Below, one piece after another: positions 37,661 through 46,711 of a stretch of 64,000 nucleotides of DNA. The position numbers and the translations under genes were made by a program. How positions within the stretch are numbered: position 1 is the stretch's first letter; each line of letters begins with the position of its first letter. The stretch comes from Micromonospora sp. MH99 (GTDB taxonomy: Bacteria; Actinomycetota; Actinomycetes; Mycobacteriales; Micromonosporaceae): the NCBI RefSeq assembly GCF_021442385.1, contig NZ_MUZA01000012.1, positions 1 to 64,000 of the forward strand, in the 5' to 3' direction. A model generated the notes under the pieces. The model was given only the letters and a program-made list of their open reading frames with translations. It did no database searches and was not told the origin of the DNA.

Positions 37661-37748
37661 CTGAACCGGGTCGATCATGCGCCCCGGCCCGGCCCCGCAG
37701 GGCCGGACCGGGGCGGGTCGGGCGGATCGGGCGCGCGAGCCCGTCGGG

Positions 37749-38537
37749 TCAGGCGGTCCGGCCGCGGTTGTAGAGCGCCTTGGCCCAGAGGAAGGAGGCC
37801 ACCGTGATGACGGCGCACCAGGCAACCGCGAGGATCCCGTTGCTGCCGATTCCGCTGCCGAGCAGGAGGCCCCGAAGCGTCTCCATGACCGGAGTGAAGG
37901 GTTGGTAGTCGGCGAAGAGGCGCACCGCCGTCGGCATCGAGTCGGTGGGGACGAACCCGCTGCCGAGGAACGGCAGGAGCATCAGCGGCATGGGCACGTT
38001 GCTGGCCGCCTCGACGCTCTTCGTCGCCAGTCCGAGGGCGACAGTCAGCCAGGTGACCGCGAAAGTGATCATGGTGAGGACGCCGATCGCGGCGAGCCAC
38101 TCGACGGCACCGGCGGTGGGACGGAACCCGACGAGCAGTGCGACACCGGTGACGGCCGCGAGGCTGAGCATCGTCTGGAGCACACTGCCCACGACGTGGC
38201 CGGTGAGGACCGACGGTCGGAAGATCGCCATCGTCCGGAAGCGGGCGATGATGCCCTCGGCCATGTCCATGGCGACGGAGATGGCGGTGCCCTGCGCCGC
38301 GCTGGCCACCGTGATGAGCAGGATGCCCGGGGTGACGTAGTTGGCGTAGTCGGCGCGGCCGCCCAAGGGCCCGAGGCCGGCGCCGAGCGTGCCGCCGAAG
38401 ACGTAGACGAAGAGCAGCAGAAGGATGACGGGTAGCCCGATGAGCATGAGGGTCAGCGAGGGATAGCGCCGCATGTGCAGGAGGTTGCGCCGCAGCATGG
38501 TGTTCGAGTCGCGCAGGGCGAGGTTGAGGGTGCTCAT
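37749..38537 (-). CDS. ABC-2 type multidrug transporter permease (DrrB-like)
   Basis: 262 residues from ATG 38537. Six helices follow the ABC-2 pattern, beginning with RRNLLHMRRYPSLTLMLIGLPVILLLLFVYVFGG. The cytoplasmic segment DMAEGIIARFRTMAIFRPSVLTGHVVGSVLQ is the ABC-2 signature region. It pairs with the ATPase upstream, with which it overlaps by ATGA. Last gene of the four-gene RHH/DUF4097/ABC operon. The substrate is unknown; lipophilic drugs or lipids are usual. Confidence 0.9.
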   Translation of the reverse strand: MSTLNLALRDSNTMLRRNLLHMRRYPSLTLMLIGLPVILLLLFVYVFGGTLGAGLGPLGGRADYANYVTPGILLITVASAAQGTAISVAMDMAEGIIARFRTMAIFRPSVLTGHVVGSVLQTMLSLAAVTGVALLVGFRPTAGAVEWLAAIGVLTMITFAVTWLTVALGLATKSVEAASNVPMPLMLLPFLGSGFVPTDSMPTAVRLFADYQPFTPVMETLRGLLLGSGIGSNGILAVAWCAVITVASFLWAKALYNRGRTA

Positions 38538-39511
38538 CGCGCGGAAGCCCTTTCGTGGCCGGACCGCCCGGCCCGGGTGTCGGGTCGGCCGGTGAGGGCG
38601 AGGAAGACGTCGTCGAGGTCGGGGGTGTGCACGGAGAGGCCGGCCACGGTGATCGCGTCGCGGTCGAGGTGGTCGAGGACCGACCGCAACGAGCCGACCC
38701 CGCCGTCGCTCGGCACCTGGAGGGTGAGCGCGGCGTCGTCCCGGGTGGCCGCCGCGAACGTACGGGCCGCCGAGTCGAGCCCTTCCTGGTCGGCGAAGGA
38801 CAACACGACGTGGCCGCCCGGGATGAGTCGCTTGAGTTCGTGCGGGGTGCCCTCGGCGATCAGCCGGCCGTGGTCGAGGAACGCGACACGGTCGGCGAGC
38901 TGATCGGCCTCCTCCAGGTACTGGGTCGTCAGCAGGATGGTGACGCCCTCGGCGGCGAGGGCCCGGATGATGTGCCACATGGCGCGGCGGCTGCGCGGGT
39001 CGAGGCCGGTCGTCGGCTCGTCGAGGAAGATGACGCGGGGGTCGCCGACCAGGGTCATCGCGAGGTCGAGCCGACGCCGCATACCACCGGAGTACGTCGA
39101 GGCCGGCTTGTCCGCCACCTCGGCCAGATCGAACCGCGCGAGCAGGTCGGCGATCCGCCGGCGCCCCTCTGCCCGGTCCAGGTGGCACAGGTCGGCCATC
39201 AGGTTCAGGTTCTCCCGACCGGTGAGCAGGTTGTCCACTGCGGAGAACTGGCCGGTCACGCCGATCAGCTCACGGACGGCGTCGGGCTCCCGGGTCACGT
39301 CGTGCCCGAGGACGCGGGCGTGGCCGCCGTCCGCCCGCAGCAGGGTGGAGAGGATCTGCACGGTGGTGGTCTTGCCGGCGCCGTTCGGGCCGAGCAGCGC
39401 GTAGATCGTTCCCTCGGTGATCATCAGGTCGATGCCGTCGAGCACGACCTTGTCACCGTAGGACTTGCGGAGTTCGGTGGTGACGATCGCGGGTTTCCTG
39501 CTGCTGGTCAT
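38534..39511 (-). CDS. ABC transporter ATP-binding protein (DrrA-like)
   Basis: 325 residues from ATG 39511, with TGAGGAGACC directly upstream. Walker A GPNGAGKTT, Q-loop GVTGQFSAVDN, signature YSGGMRRRLDLA, Walker B VIFLDEPTTGLD and the H-loop TTQYLEEAD are all present. The C-terminal 230-325 extension (SFADQEG..., DLDDVFLALTG) is the DrrA-family regulatory domain. It partners the ABC-2 permease. The gap from DUF4097 is 34 bp. Confidence 0.93.
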   Translation of the reverse strand: MTSSRKPAIVTTELRKSYGDKVVLDGIDLMITEGTIYALLGPNGAGKTTTVQILSTLLRADGGHARVLGHDVTREPDAVRELIGVTGQFSAVDNLLTGRENLNLMADLCHLDRAEGRRRIADLLARFDLAEVADKPASTYSGGMRRRLDLAMTLVGDPRVIFLDEPTTGLDPRSRRAMWHIIRALAAEGVTILLTTQYLEEADQLADRVAFLDHGRLIAEGTPHELKRLIPGGHVVLSFADQEGLDSAARTFAAATRDDAALTLQVPSDGGVGSLRSVLDHLDRDAITVAGLSVHTPDLDDVFLALTGRPDTRAGRSGHERASAR

Positions 39512-39545
39512 GGTCTCCTCATTTGTGGTGGGGGGTCGCGGAGGA

Positions 39546-40388
39546 TCAGGCACGGCGGATCGTGATGTCGCCGTAGGAGGTGTTCGCGCGGATCTCGACC
39601 GTCTCGTCGGTCTCGGCCGGGCTGTCGGTCGACTCGAGCGCGTTGTGCACGCGCCCGTGCCGGGAGCTGACGTCGAGCCAGGCGGCGGTGCCCCGCCGGA
39701 CACCGACCTCGATCGCGCCGTACGAGGTGTGCGACTCGATCGACCCGCGGACGACCTCGCCGAGCCGGACGTTGCCGTACGCGGTGCGTGCCGTCACCGA
39801 GGCCGTCGACGCGTCCACGGCGATGTCCCCGTACGCGGTGTTGACGCGGACGTCACCGCCGCTGCGGCCGATCCAGCAGTCGCCGGAGGAGTTCTTGATC
39901 TCCGCGGTGCCGTCGACCGCGCCGAGGCGCACCTTTCCGGAGGAGGCCTTCACCCGGGCGGAACCGGTGACCCGCTCCACCGCGACCTCGCCGTGGCTGC
40001 TGTCGATCTCCAGCGGCCCGGTCTCCTCGAGTCGGATGCCGCTGCCGGTCTTGATGCGGCACTCGCCGAGCCGCCCCTCACCGCGAAACGCGGCCCACGC
40101 CGACTCGGCATGCAGCCGTGACCCGCTCGGCACCTCGATGAGGACGTCGACCGAGGGCCCGGAGCCGAAGCCGTACCGGCGCCAGCTCTTCGGCACCCGG
40201 ATCCGCAGGAGCCCGGCGGCGTACTCGACGGTGGTCTGCTCCGCGGCGCTCACGTCGGCCTTGCTCGACGGGTCGCGGGGGCGCACCTGCACCACCGTGT
40301 CGGTGCGGTCGGTCGCGGCGATCCAGGCGTCCCCGACGGGCAGCTCGACCTGGACGGAAATCGGTTCTGGTGTCTCGAAAACAGGCAT
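39546..40388 (-). CDS. DUF4097 beta-helix repeat protein
   Basis: 280 residues with no signal peptide or membrane helix. From about residue 85 onward short repeats occur such as IKTGSGIRLEETGPLEIDSSHG, VKASSGKVRLGAVDG and VNTAYGDIAVDAS, each one turn of a right-handed beta-helix (DUF4097, adhesin-like). Despite the resemblance to surface adhesins, the lack of export signals and the operon position between an RHH regulator and an ABC exporter indicate a cytoplasmic accessory role. Function is unknown. Confidence 0.85.
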   Translation of the reverse strand: MPVFETPEPISVQVELPVGDAWIAATDRTDTVVQVRPRDPSSKADVSAAEQTTVEYAAGLLRIRVPKSWRRYGFGSGPSVDVLIEVPSGSRLHAESAWAAFRGEGRLGECRIKTGSGIRLEETGPLEIDSSHGEVAVERVTGSARVKASSGKVRLGAVDGTAEIKNSSGDCWIGRSGGDVRVNTAYGDIAVDASTASVTARTAYGNVRLGEVVRGSIESHTSYGAIEVGVRRGTAAWLDVSSRHGRVHNALESTDSPAETDETVEIRANTSYGDITIRRA

Positions 40389-40448
40389 GGTGGTCTCCCG
40401 GAAGGTGGGTGGTGCAGGCGAACGGAGGTGGCGGAGGGGGCGCGGCGG

Positions 40449-40976
40449 TCAGCGCGCCCAGCCGGTGACGTGCTGGCCGGGCCGGGGTGGCTCCAACCGG
40501 CGCGGTGGCTGGCGATCCGTGCCGCCGGCCGCGACGGCAGCGGCGACGGCTCGCACCAGCCAGGCGTTGACGGACAGTCCGGCCCGGCTGGCGGCCCCGT
40601 CGACGCTGGCCTTGAGATGGTCGGGGAGGCGGAGGTTGATCCGGGACGTGCCGCCCTCGTCGCCCTCGGGCGGGAGCAGCGGCGCCGGCGCCGGGGACGG
40701 TTCGCTGACGGCATCCGCGCTGTCCGCCGGCGGGCTCGCTGGCGTCACCACGAAATTGGGCTCCCGCCCCCGCAGCCGGACGTGCACCGACCCGGGGGCG
40801 AGATCGCGGGTGATCTCGTCGGCCGCGTCGGACAGCGCCTCGAGCAGCGTGAGGTGGGTCGCCGCCTCCAGTTGAGTGAAGAGCCGCTCGGCCAGCATCC
40901 GACCCTCCGGGTCGACGCCCTCGGCGGCCACAGCGAACTCGTTGCGCAGGTTCTCGACGTACGGCCTCAGGTCCAT
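40449..40976 (-). CDS. Ribbon-helix-helix (HicB-like) transcriptional regulator
   Basis: 175 residues from ATG 40976 (MDLRPYVENLRNEF). The N-terminal 1-60 is helical and may mediate oligomerisation. The C-terminal ribbon-helix-helix (about 110-150, SRINLRLPDHLKASVDGAASRAGLSVNAWLVRAVAAAV) is the DNA-binding part, with the strand residues Arg-Asn-Arg facing DNA. It is the first gene of the operon with DUF4097 and the ABC exporter and is likely its autorepressor. No toxin partner is present, so the HicB label is by similarity only. Confidence 0.85.
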   Translation of the reverse strand: MDLRPYVENLRNEFAVAAEGVDPEGRMLAERLFTQLEAATHLTLLEALSDAADEITRDLAPGSVHVRLRGREPNFVVTPASPPADSADAVSEPSPAPAPLLPPEGDEGGTSRINLRLPDHLKASVDGAASRAGLSVNAWLVRAVAAAVAAGGTDRQPPRRLEPPRPGQHVTGWAR

Positions 40977-41031
40977 GGCACCATCATGGCACCATTTTGG
41001 CTCAGAGTGCAACAGTGATGGCTCAGATTGC
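40974..41031 (-). promoter_or_regulatory. Phased direct repeats at the RHH promoter
   Basis: CATGGCACCAT occurs twice in perfect tandem (40974-40984, 40985-40995). A related 14-mer with core TGGCTCAGAxTGC occurs at 40997-41010 and 41018-41031 with 12 of 14 matches and 21-bp spacing. The ATGGC-type cores are 11, 12 and 21 bp apart, that is, on one DNA face. RHH proteins bind such arrays cooperatively. The start codon of the RHH gene lies inside the first repeat. Confidence 0.65.
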
Positions 41032-41042
41032 TGCCACGATGG

Positions 41043-42254
41043 TCATCGTCGATCGCCGGCGAGACGCTCAGACCCCCCGAACGCGCGCCGGACCAGCCGG
41101 TTCGCGACCTCCTGCGTCAGCCCGGTGGCGACCAGCAGGTCGCTGACGGTCGTCCGGACCTGCGCCACCACGACGGCACCGGAGAAACCGACGCCCTCCC
41201 GGTAGGCGTCACCGGCGACGCAGACCGCCCACAGGGCCTGCTCCCGCGCCTGGGTGGGTTCCTTACCGGCGGCGAACTGCCGCTTGAGCACGCGTACCGC
41301 CTCGGCGAGGTCGGCGACGGCCTCCGGCAGCGCTCCCGGGATCGGCTCGCCGTCGTCGATCACGGTCACCGCGCGGCGGATCAGCGTGCCGGCGTTGCGC
41401 ATCGCCCGGTCGATCGGTTCGGCGGCCTGTGCGTACCGGCCCACCGGCCCGTGCCGCTCATGCCAGTGCACCGGCGACAGGGTGCTGGCCTCCCGGGCAC
41501 CCTGGGTCGCCTCGATGAGCGCCCGCAGCTCGTCCTTGTTCTCCCGCAGCTTCGTGCGGGCGGCCAGCGCACGGGCGATGTCGCGGTCGGCCAGCGCGCC
41601 GGCGGTGGCGTCGAGCTGGGCACTGAGCAGGTCCAACGCCGGGCGCGCGGCACGGTTGAGCACCCGCAGCGGGCTCAACGGCAAAAGGACGGCGGTGACC
41701 AGCAGCGCCACCGCTCCCCCGACGAGAGCGTCCACGAAGCGGGGGATCTCCAGGTCCCGCACGGACGGGCTCAACGTGGCGATGAGCACCGCCGTCGCCC
41801 CGGCCTGGATCACCACCGCCGCGCTCCCGGCGAGGAACAACGCGATGAGGATCGCCAGCACGACGATCAGGGCGAGTTGCCACCACCCGGTGCCGGTCAC
41901 CGTGAGCAGCAGGTCGCCGACCAGCACCCCCACGGTGACGCCGATGATCAATTCGACGGTGCGACGCAGCCGTTGCCCGACCGACGCGGCAAGGGTCGAG
42001 ACCGCCGAGATCGGCGCGAACACCGGCTGCGAGACGTGCAGCACCTGATGCGCCACCACCCAGGACAGCGCCGCGGCCAGACCGGCCTGCAGAGCGAGGC
42101 CGCCGATGCCCCGAACCCGCCGCGAGCGGTCCCGCAGCGTGCCCCAGAGACGGGCGCGGAGCCGGGCGACGGTCGTCGCCGCAGCGGCGTTCGCTTGCGC
42201 GCCGGCACGCGCCGCGGCACCCCTGTCCGCAGCGGGCCGACCGGCAGCGACCAT
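41043..42254 (-). CDS. FUSC-family membrane protein
   Basis: 403 residues. A basic N-terminus is followed by six or so helices (residues about 50-195) of the fusaric-acid-resistance/aromatic-acid-exporter fold (LQAGLAAALSWVVAHQVLHVSQPVFAPISAVSTLAASVGQRLRRTVELIIGVTVGVLVGDLL). The cytoplasmic remainder (210-403) is helical. Members are thought to export aromatic acids or small toxic compounds, probably as higher oligomers. The substrate is not deducible. It is isolated, with an 87-bp gap to the SDR gene upstream. Confidence 0.85.
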   Translation of the reverse strand: MVAAGRPAADRGAAARAGAQANAAAATTVARLRARLWGTLRDRSRRVRGIGGLALQAGLAAALSWVVAHQVLHVSQPVFAPISAVSTLAASVGQRLRRTVELIIGVTVGVLVGDLLLTVTGTGWWQLALIVVLAILIALFLAGSAAVVIQAGATAVLIATLSPSVRDLEIPRFVDALVGGAVALLVTAVLLPLSPLRVLNRAARPALDLLSAQLDATAGALADRDIARALAARTKLRENKDELRALIEATQGAREASTLSPVHWHERHGPVGRYAQAAEPIDRAMRNAGTLIRRAVTVIDDGEPIPGALPEAVADLAEAVRVLKRQFAAGKEPTQAREQALWAVCVAGDAYREGVGFSGAVVVAQVRTTVSDLLVATGLTQEVANRLVRRAFGGSERLAGDRR

Positions 42255-42341
42255 GGCGGCGGCTACCCCGCCGCACCCCGATCAATCCTGGCCGTCGGGC
42301 GCGGTCACGCGCGAACGCGCCGCGCCCGACGGCGGTCGCGC

Positions 42342-43310
42342 TCAGCGCGAGGAGAGCGCCTTCTCGGCGTACGCCCAGAGCCGGTCCGCGGCGACCGGGT
42401 CGACCGCGTGGTCCGCGACCCCTCCGGTGGCGTCCGGGCCACCGGGCACCACCTCCGCCTCCTGGTTGTCGACGAAGTACCGGCCGCCGACGCCGTCCAG
42501 CAGCGGTGAGGCGGCGAGCAGGACGCTGGTCGCCGCTCCCTGGGCGGGCGTCTTGTAGTAGTCCGGCACGACGAGGTTGCCCGCCTCGTCCATCGCGCCG
42601 AACGCGCGCATCATGTCGTCGTCGAGGTGACGTTGCAGGTTGGTGTGGATGTACCCGGGGTTGAGGGCGTTGGCAGTGATCCCGTCCTTGGCCCACCGGC
42701 GGGTGATGCCGACCGCGAGCAGGACGTCCGCGGTCTTGGACTGCCCGTACGCCGACCACGGGTCGTACGGGCGCCGCTCGAACTGGGGGTCCTCGACGTC
42801 GAACGGGGCGCCCAGGTGCGCACCGGAGCTGACCACCACGACCCGGGCCGCCCCGGCGGCACGCAGGTTGTCGTGCAGACCGACCGCGAGCGCGAAGTGA
42901 CCCAGGTAGTTGGTCGCGAGCTGGAGTTCCCAGCCCTGCGCGGAGAGCTGCCGGGTCGCGAGCGCCATGATTCCGGCGTTGGCTACCAGCGCGTCGAGCG
43001 GGCCCCGCCAGCCCGCGACGAAGGCGTCGACCGACGCCAGATCGGCGAGGTCGAGCGCTGCCGACCGGACGACGCCCCGGGTGGCGTCGGTGGCGAACTC
43101 CTCGACGAGCCCGGCGGCCCGCCGCGGGTCACGGACCGCGACGGTGACCTCGACGCCGGCGCCGGCCAGGGCGCGAACCGTCTCGACACCGAGACCGGAG
43201 GCGCCGCCGGTGACGATCATCCGGCGCCCGGTGAGGTCCACGCCGTCGAGGATTTCGGCGGCGGTGGTACGGGCGGTGAACGACGTGATGAGGCGTGGGT
43301 TCGCTGTCAT
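42342..43310 (-). CDS. SDR-family NAD(P)-dependent oxidoreductase
   Basis: 322 residues. The Rossmann motif TGGASGLG (residues about 36-43), NAG (LVANAGIMA), catalytic Ser (VVVSSGAH) and YGQSK (Tyr-x-x-x-Lys) are complete. The size and the VDLTGRRMIVTGG start match the retinol-dehydrogenase/WW-domain-oxidoreductase-like branch common in actinobacteria. The substrate is unknown. It is divergent from the AraC-family gene 82 bp away, a usual regulator-target pair. Confidence 0.92.
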   Translation of the reverse strand: MTANPRLITSFTARTTAAEILDGVDLTGRRMIVTGGASGLGVETVRALAGAGVEVTVAVRDPRRAAGLVEEFATDATRGVVRSAALDLADLASVDAFVAGWRGPLDALVANAGIMALATRQLSAQGWELQLATNYLGHFALAVGLHDNLRAAGAARVVVVSSGAHLGAPFDVEDPQFERRPYDPWSAYGQSKTADVLLAVGITRRWAKDGITANALNPGYIHTNLQRHLDDDMMRAFGAMDEAGNLVVPDYYKTPAQGAATSVLLAASPLLDGVGGRYFVDNQEAEVVPGGPDATGGVADHAVDPVAADRLWAYAEKALSSR

Positions 43311-43392
43311 GTCAGCCAGACTAGGAACCTGGCACTGGACTGCCTATAGTCTAGGATCCGCGATACTTTAGTGATCGTCCAGGACGGTGCTG
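43311..43392. promoter_or_regulatory. Divergent promoter/operator of the SDR and AraC genes
   Basis: This AT-richer stretch carries AGACTAGG (43317-43324) and near-symmetric CCTATAGTCTAGG (43343-43355), around GGCA-CTGGAC-TGCC (43331-43344). The paired dyads suit an AraC-type dimer controlling the SDR gene. Confidence 0.45.
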
Positions 43393-44319
43393 ATGGATCC
43401 CCTTGAGGACGTACTGGCGTTGCTTGGTGCGACAAGCCACGTCTCCGCCGGCCTCGTCGCCGGAGGGCGCTGGGCGGTCCGGTTCGACCCACCGGCCGGC
43501 GCCAAGTTCAACGCCGTCCGGCGCGGCCACTGCTTCCTGCTCGTCGACGGCCAGCCGGAGCCGATCGGCCTCGCCGAGGGCGACTGCTACCTGCTGACCC
43601 GGCCGGTGGCCTACACGCTCTTCAGTGACCCCGACGCACCGGTCCAGCCGGCGTACCCGATCTTCGCAGCCGCTGGCGACGGCGTGGCGCACGCGGGCGA
43701 CGGCGACGACATGTTCCTCATCGGCGGCGCGTTCTCCCTGGGCGACCGGGGTCGAAGTCTCCTACTGGACAGCCTTCCGCCGATCATCCACGTGCCCGCC
43801 GGCACCCCTGCGGCGGCCACCATCAGGTGGGCGCTCGACGAGATCGACAGCGAGTTGCGGCAGGCTCGGCTCGGCTCGCGGCTCGTCGCCGAACACCTGG
43901 CGCTCGTCCTGCTGATCCAGGTCCTGCGGCTGCACCTGGCCCGCGATCCGCAGCACACGTCCGGCTGGCTGGCCGGGCTCGCCGACCCGGTGGTCGCCCC
44001 CGCGCTGCGGGCCATGCACGGGCGACCCGCGCAGTCGTGGACGGTGGACGAGATCGCCCGCGTCGCCGCCGTCTCCCGCTCCACGCTCGCCGCCCGCTTC
44101 CGGCAGGTCGTCGGCGTCGGCCCGTTGGAGTACCTCACGCGCTGGCGGATCGAACTCGCGGCGGACCGGATCCGCCGCGGCTCGGACACCGTCGCCGCCA
44201 TCGCCCTGGCCGTCGGGTACGGCTCGGAGAGCGCCCTCAGCGTGGCCTTCAAGCGTGTCACCGGCGTCTCGCCACGGACCTACCGCAGGCAGGTGGCCGG
44301 GAGCACCCCGACCGGGTAG
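43393..44319 (+). CDS. AraC-family transcriptional regulator with cupin domain
   Basis: 308 residues from ATG 43393, with AGGA 8 nt upstream. The N-terminal cupin (10-165) is of the AraC_binding_2/Cupin_6 kind found in regulators of neighbouring oxidoreductases. The C-terminal double helix-turn-helix (215-305) has WTVDEIARVAAVSRSTLAARFRQVVGVGPLEYLTRWRI and IALAVGYGSESALSVAFKRVTGVSPRTYRR. The likely target is the divergent SDR gene. Confidence 0.92.
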   Translation: MDPLEDVLALLGATSHVSAGLVAGGRWAVRFDPPAGAKFNAVRRGHCFLLVDGQPEPIGLAEGDCYLLTRPVAYTLFSDPDAPVQPAYPIFAAAGDGVAHAGDGDDMFLIGGAFSLGDRGRSLLLDSLPPIIHVPAGTPAAATIRWALDEIDSELRQARLGSRLVAEHLALVLLIQVLRLHLARDPQHTSGWLAGLADPVVAPALRAMHGRPAQSWTVDEIARVAAVSRSTLAARFRQVVGVGPLEYLTRWRIELAADRIRRGSDTVAAIALAVGYGSESALSVAFKRVTGVSPRTYRRQVAGSTPTG

Positions 44320-44484
44320 GCGACCCGACAGCGCCGGCAGCGCCGCGAGCGGCCCACGCGCCGCCGACGTCGCCGGTGCGATTGGGCGCGTCCGGGCGGG
44401 GTAGACCCCGGTCTGCCACGCGGGTGGTGGGGCCCGCCCGCGGCTGGATCGCCGGCACCGGGCGGCCGGACGCCTCGGGGGGCG

Positions 44485-46701
44485 ATGGCGGATGGATCAG
44501 CGCGGGTGAGCGAGCCCGACACCTTGGGCGACATCGTGGAGCTGCGGGTGCACGGCGTCTCCGGCGCGAGCACCGAGCAGGTTCTCGGCCTGGAGGGGAC
44601 GGTGCAGGTCGCCGGCGACCGCATGGGCGGCTTCGTCCGCGTCCGCCCCCACTGGTCGACGCCCGAGGCGCGAGGGGTGACGCTGGAGGCGTACCGCTGG
44701 GGTGATCTGCCCTCCGGGACGGTGGCCCGCTCCCTGGCGCTGGTGCTCCTGCTGCCGTTCCTGCTGGTCAACGTGGCGATCTGGATGCGCCCGGCGAACC
44801 CCCGCTCGGAGGCGATGGTCAAGTCCCTGTGCCGGGTGCTGGCGCTGACGCTCACCGCGTTGTACGTGCTCGCCATCGCCGGCGTCGCCCTCGACCTCGT
44901 CGCGTGGCACTGCCTGAACTCGCCCCGCTGCCTGGCCGGTCGCAGCTGGTTGTCCTGGTCCAGCGGCCAGCCCGTCGGGCGACGCCTGGCGGTGTTCGCG
45001 CTTTTGCCGGCTGTCGCGATCGCAGTGGTCTGGCGTCTCAGCAACCGCCCCGGGCGGTCGTTCGAGGCGTTTCGCGGGCCCGACGAGGAGTTCTCCGGGC
45101 ATCGGCTCAGCACCGTCGGCACGTGGGCGTCCGAACCGCTGGTCGGACGGCTCCGGTCCATTCACGTCGCCGCCGCGTTCGGGACACTGAGCCTGGTCCT
45201 GCTCGCCGCCCGCGCCGCAAAAGGCGCGTCGATCGCCACTGTCGCGTTGGCGGTGACCACCGGCGTGCTCCTGGCGGCCTGCGTGGTGCTGCTCTGCACG
45301 CCACAGGTGATCGACAGGTCCCCCACCAACCGGCGGCTCGACGCGATCACCACAGCCCTCCGGACGACCGCGATCATCCTGACCGTCGTGGTCGTGGCCC
45401 ATGCGCTGACCAGCCCCGCCGCCTGGAGCGAGGTGGATGCCCTGCCCGGCTACGACGCCACCCTGATCTGGCTGTTCTCCGCCCAGACGGCACTGCTGGC
45501 CGCGCTCGGTGTCGTCCTGCTCTGGCGGCGCCGGGGCAGCCCCCTGTTCGGGCTGGGAGCGCTGGTCATCGCGGCCACGGCGATCAGCGCGGCGGTGGCG
45601 TACTCCGCCGAGCTCGTCTACCGGGTGGCGGACTACCTCGACCGCGACCTGCCGACCGGGGAGGGCATCGCGACCGGCCCGCCCCGGGCGTACACCTGGG
45701 CGACCTTCGGTTTTCTCCGCACCGTGGTGGTCACGGCGCTCGTCGCCGGCCTGGTCGTCCTGGTCTCCCGCCCCCGCCGCCGCCGCGCGGCGGCGGCGAT
45801 CGTCGCGCGCGACTACCCGGACGCGCCGGCGGAGGCCGGGCCGCGGCTGCGCCAGGTCCGCGACGCGCTCGCCCGAGCCAGATTCACCGAACGCCTGGTG
45901 CTGCTGGCCGTGGTCTTCGGGTGCCTCGCCGGGATCGGCTCCGCCACCACGACCCTCGATCTGCTGGATCTGTTTCCGGGCGACGTCGTCGAGCGGTACG
46001 CGCGGTTGCCGTCCGACGCGATCACCTTCGGCATCGCATTCGCCAGCTGGGCGAAGGCGGCGGCCATCGTCGGCCTGATCCTCGGCGGAGTCTTCGCCTA
46101 CCGCACCGCGGGGTTCCGGCGGCACGTCGGCGTCATCTGGGACCTCGGGACCTTCTGGCCCCGGGCCGCCCACCCGTTCGCGCCGCCCTGCTACGCCGAG
46201 CGGGCCGTGCCGGAGCTGACCCGACGCATCACCTACCTGGTCGAGCGCGGCAACGCCGTGCTGCTCTCCGGGCACAGCCACGGCTCGGTCCTGCTCGCCG
46301 CGGCAGTCCTCCAGTTGCCGCCCGGGATCGGCAACCGGATCGCGCTGCTCACGTACGGGTCACCGCTGCGCCGGCTGTACGCGCGGCTCTTTCCCGCGTA
46401 CATCGACGACGCGGTGCTGCGCGAGATCGGCAACCGGGTCGGCTGGCGGTGGGTGAACCTGTGGCGCGACACCGACCCGATCGGCGGGCGCGTCTTCCCC
46501 GACCGGGGGTCACCGGCGTCCGAGGGTGACCCGGCCGCCGCGGTGGACCGGCGGGAGCGCGATCCCAGCGACGTGGTGACCCCGCCGGGCGACAGCGTTC
46601 CTCCACCGATCAAGGGGCACTGGCCGTCCGAGGCCGACAAGCGGTACGTCGAGGCGGTACGGGAGTTGGCGCAGCGCCTGCGGCACGCACCGCGCGAGTG
46701 A
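44485..46701 (+). CDS. Polytopic membrane protein with a split serine-hydrolase (lipase-like) fold
   Basis: 738 residues. The N-terminus has VELRVHGVSGAS (His23-Gly24), as in the oxyanion strand of alpha/beta hydrolases. About ten membrane helices follow between residues 80 and 540. The C-terminal soluble part has the nucleophile elbow GHSHG with Ser598 after a hydrophobic strand (AVLLSGHSHGSVLLAAA), then YGSPLRRL, Asp664 in LWRDTDPIGG and His712 in KGHWPS, in the right order for Asp and His of a triad. It may act on membrane lipids. I do not know a named family. The start ATG 44485 has a weak RBS, and GTG 44506 is possible. Confidence 0.75.
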   Translation: MADGSARVSEPDTLGDIVELRVHGVSGASTEQVLGLEGTVQVAGDRMGGFVRVRPHWSTPEARGVTLEAYRWGDLPSGTVARSLALVLLLPFLLVNVAIWMRPANPRSEAMVKSLCRVLALTLTALYVLAIAGVALDLVAWHCLNSPRCLAGRSWLSWSSGQPVGRRLAVFALLPAVAIAVVWRLSNRPGRSFEAFRGPDEEFSGHRLSTVGTWASEPLVGRLRSIHVAAAFGTLSLVLLAARAAKGASIATVALAVTTGVLLAACVVLLCTPQVIDRSPTNRRLDAITTALRTTAIILTVVVVAHALTSPAAWSEVDALPGYDATLIWLFSAQTALLAALGVVLLWRRRGSPLFGLGALVIAATAISAAVAYSAELVYRVADYLDRDLPTGEGIATGPPRAYTWATFGFLRTVVVTALVAGLVVLVSRPRRRRAAAAIVARDYPDAPAEAGPRLRQVRDALARARFTERLVLLAVVFGCLAGIGSATTTLDLLDLFPGDVVERYARLPSDAITFGIAFASWAKAAAIVGLILGGVFAYRTAGFRRHVGVIWDLGTFWPRAAHPFAPPCYAERAVPELTRRITYLVERGNAVLLSGHSHGSVLLAAAVLQLPPGIGNRIALLTYGSPLRRLYARLFPAYIDDAVLREIGNRVGWRWVNLWRDTDPIGGRVFPDRGSPASEGDPAAAVDRRERDPSDVVTPPGDSVPPPIKGHWPSEADKRYVEAVRELAQRLRHAPRE

Positions 46702-46711
46702 CGCAAGCGGG

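Larger units (their letters stand above)
37070..37748. other. Intergenic region upstream of araB
   Basis: 680 bp without a credible gene. It contains three LacI-type operators (37097, 37421 and 37554) and a hairpin at 37621-37660. Frames through it give compositionally odd Arg/Pro-rich proteins. Confidence 0.7.

Noticed and set aside
40449..40976. Toxin-antitoxin module
   Set aside because: Only an RHH protein is present. No HicA-like or other small toxin gene adjoins it, and it leads an exporter operon.
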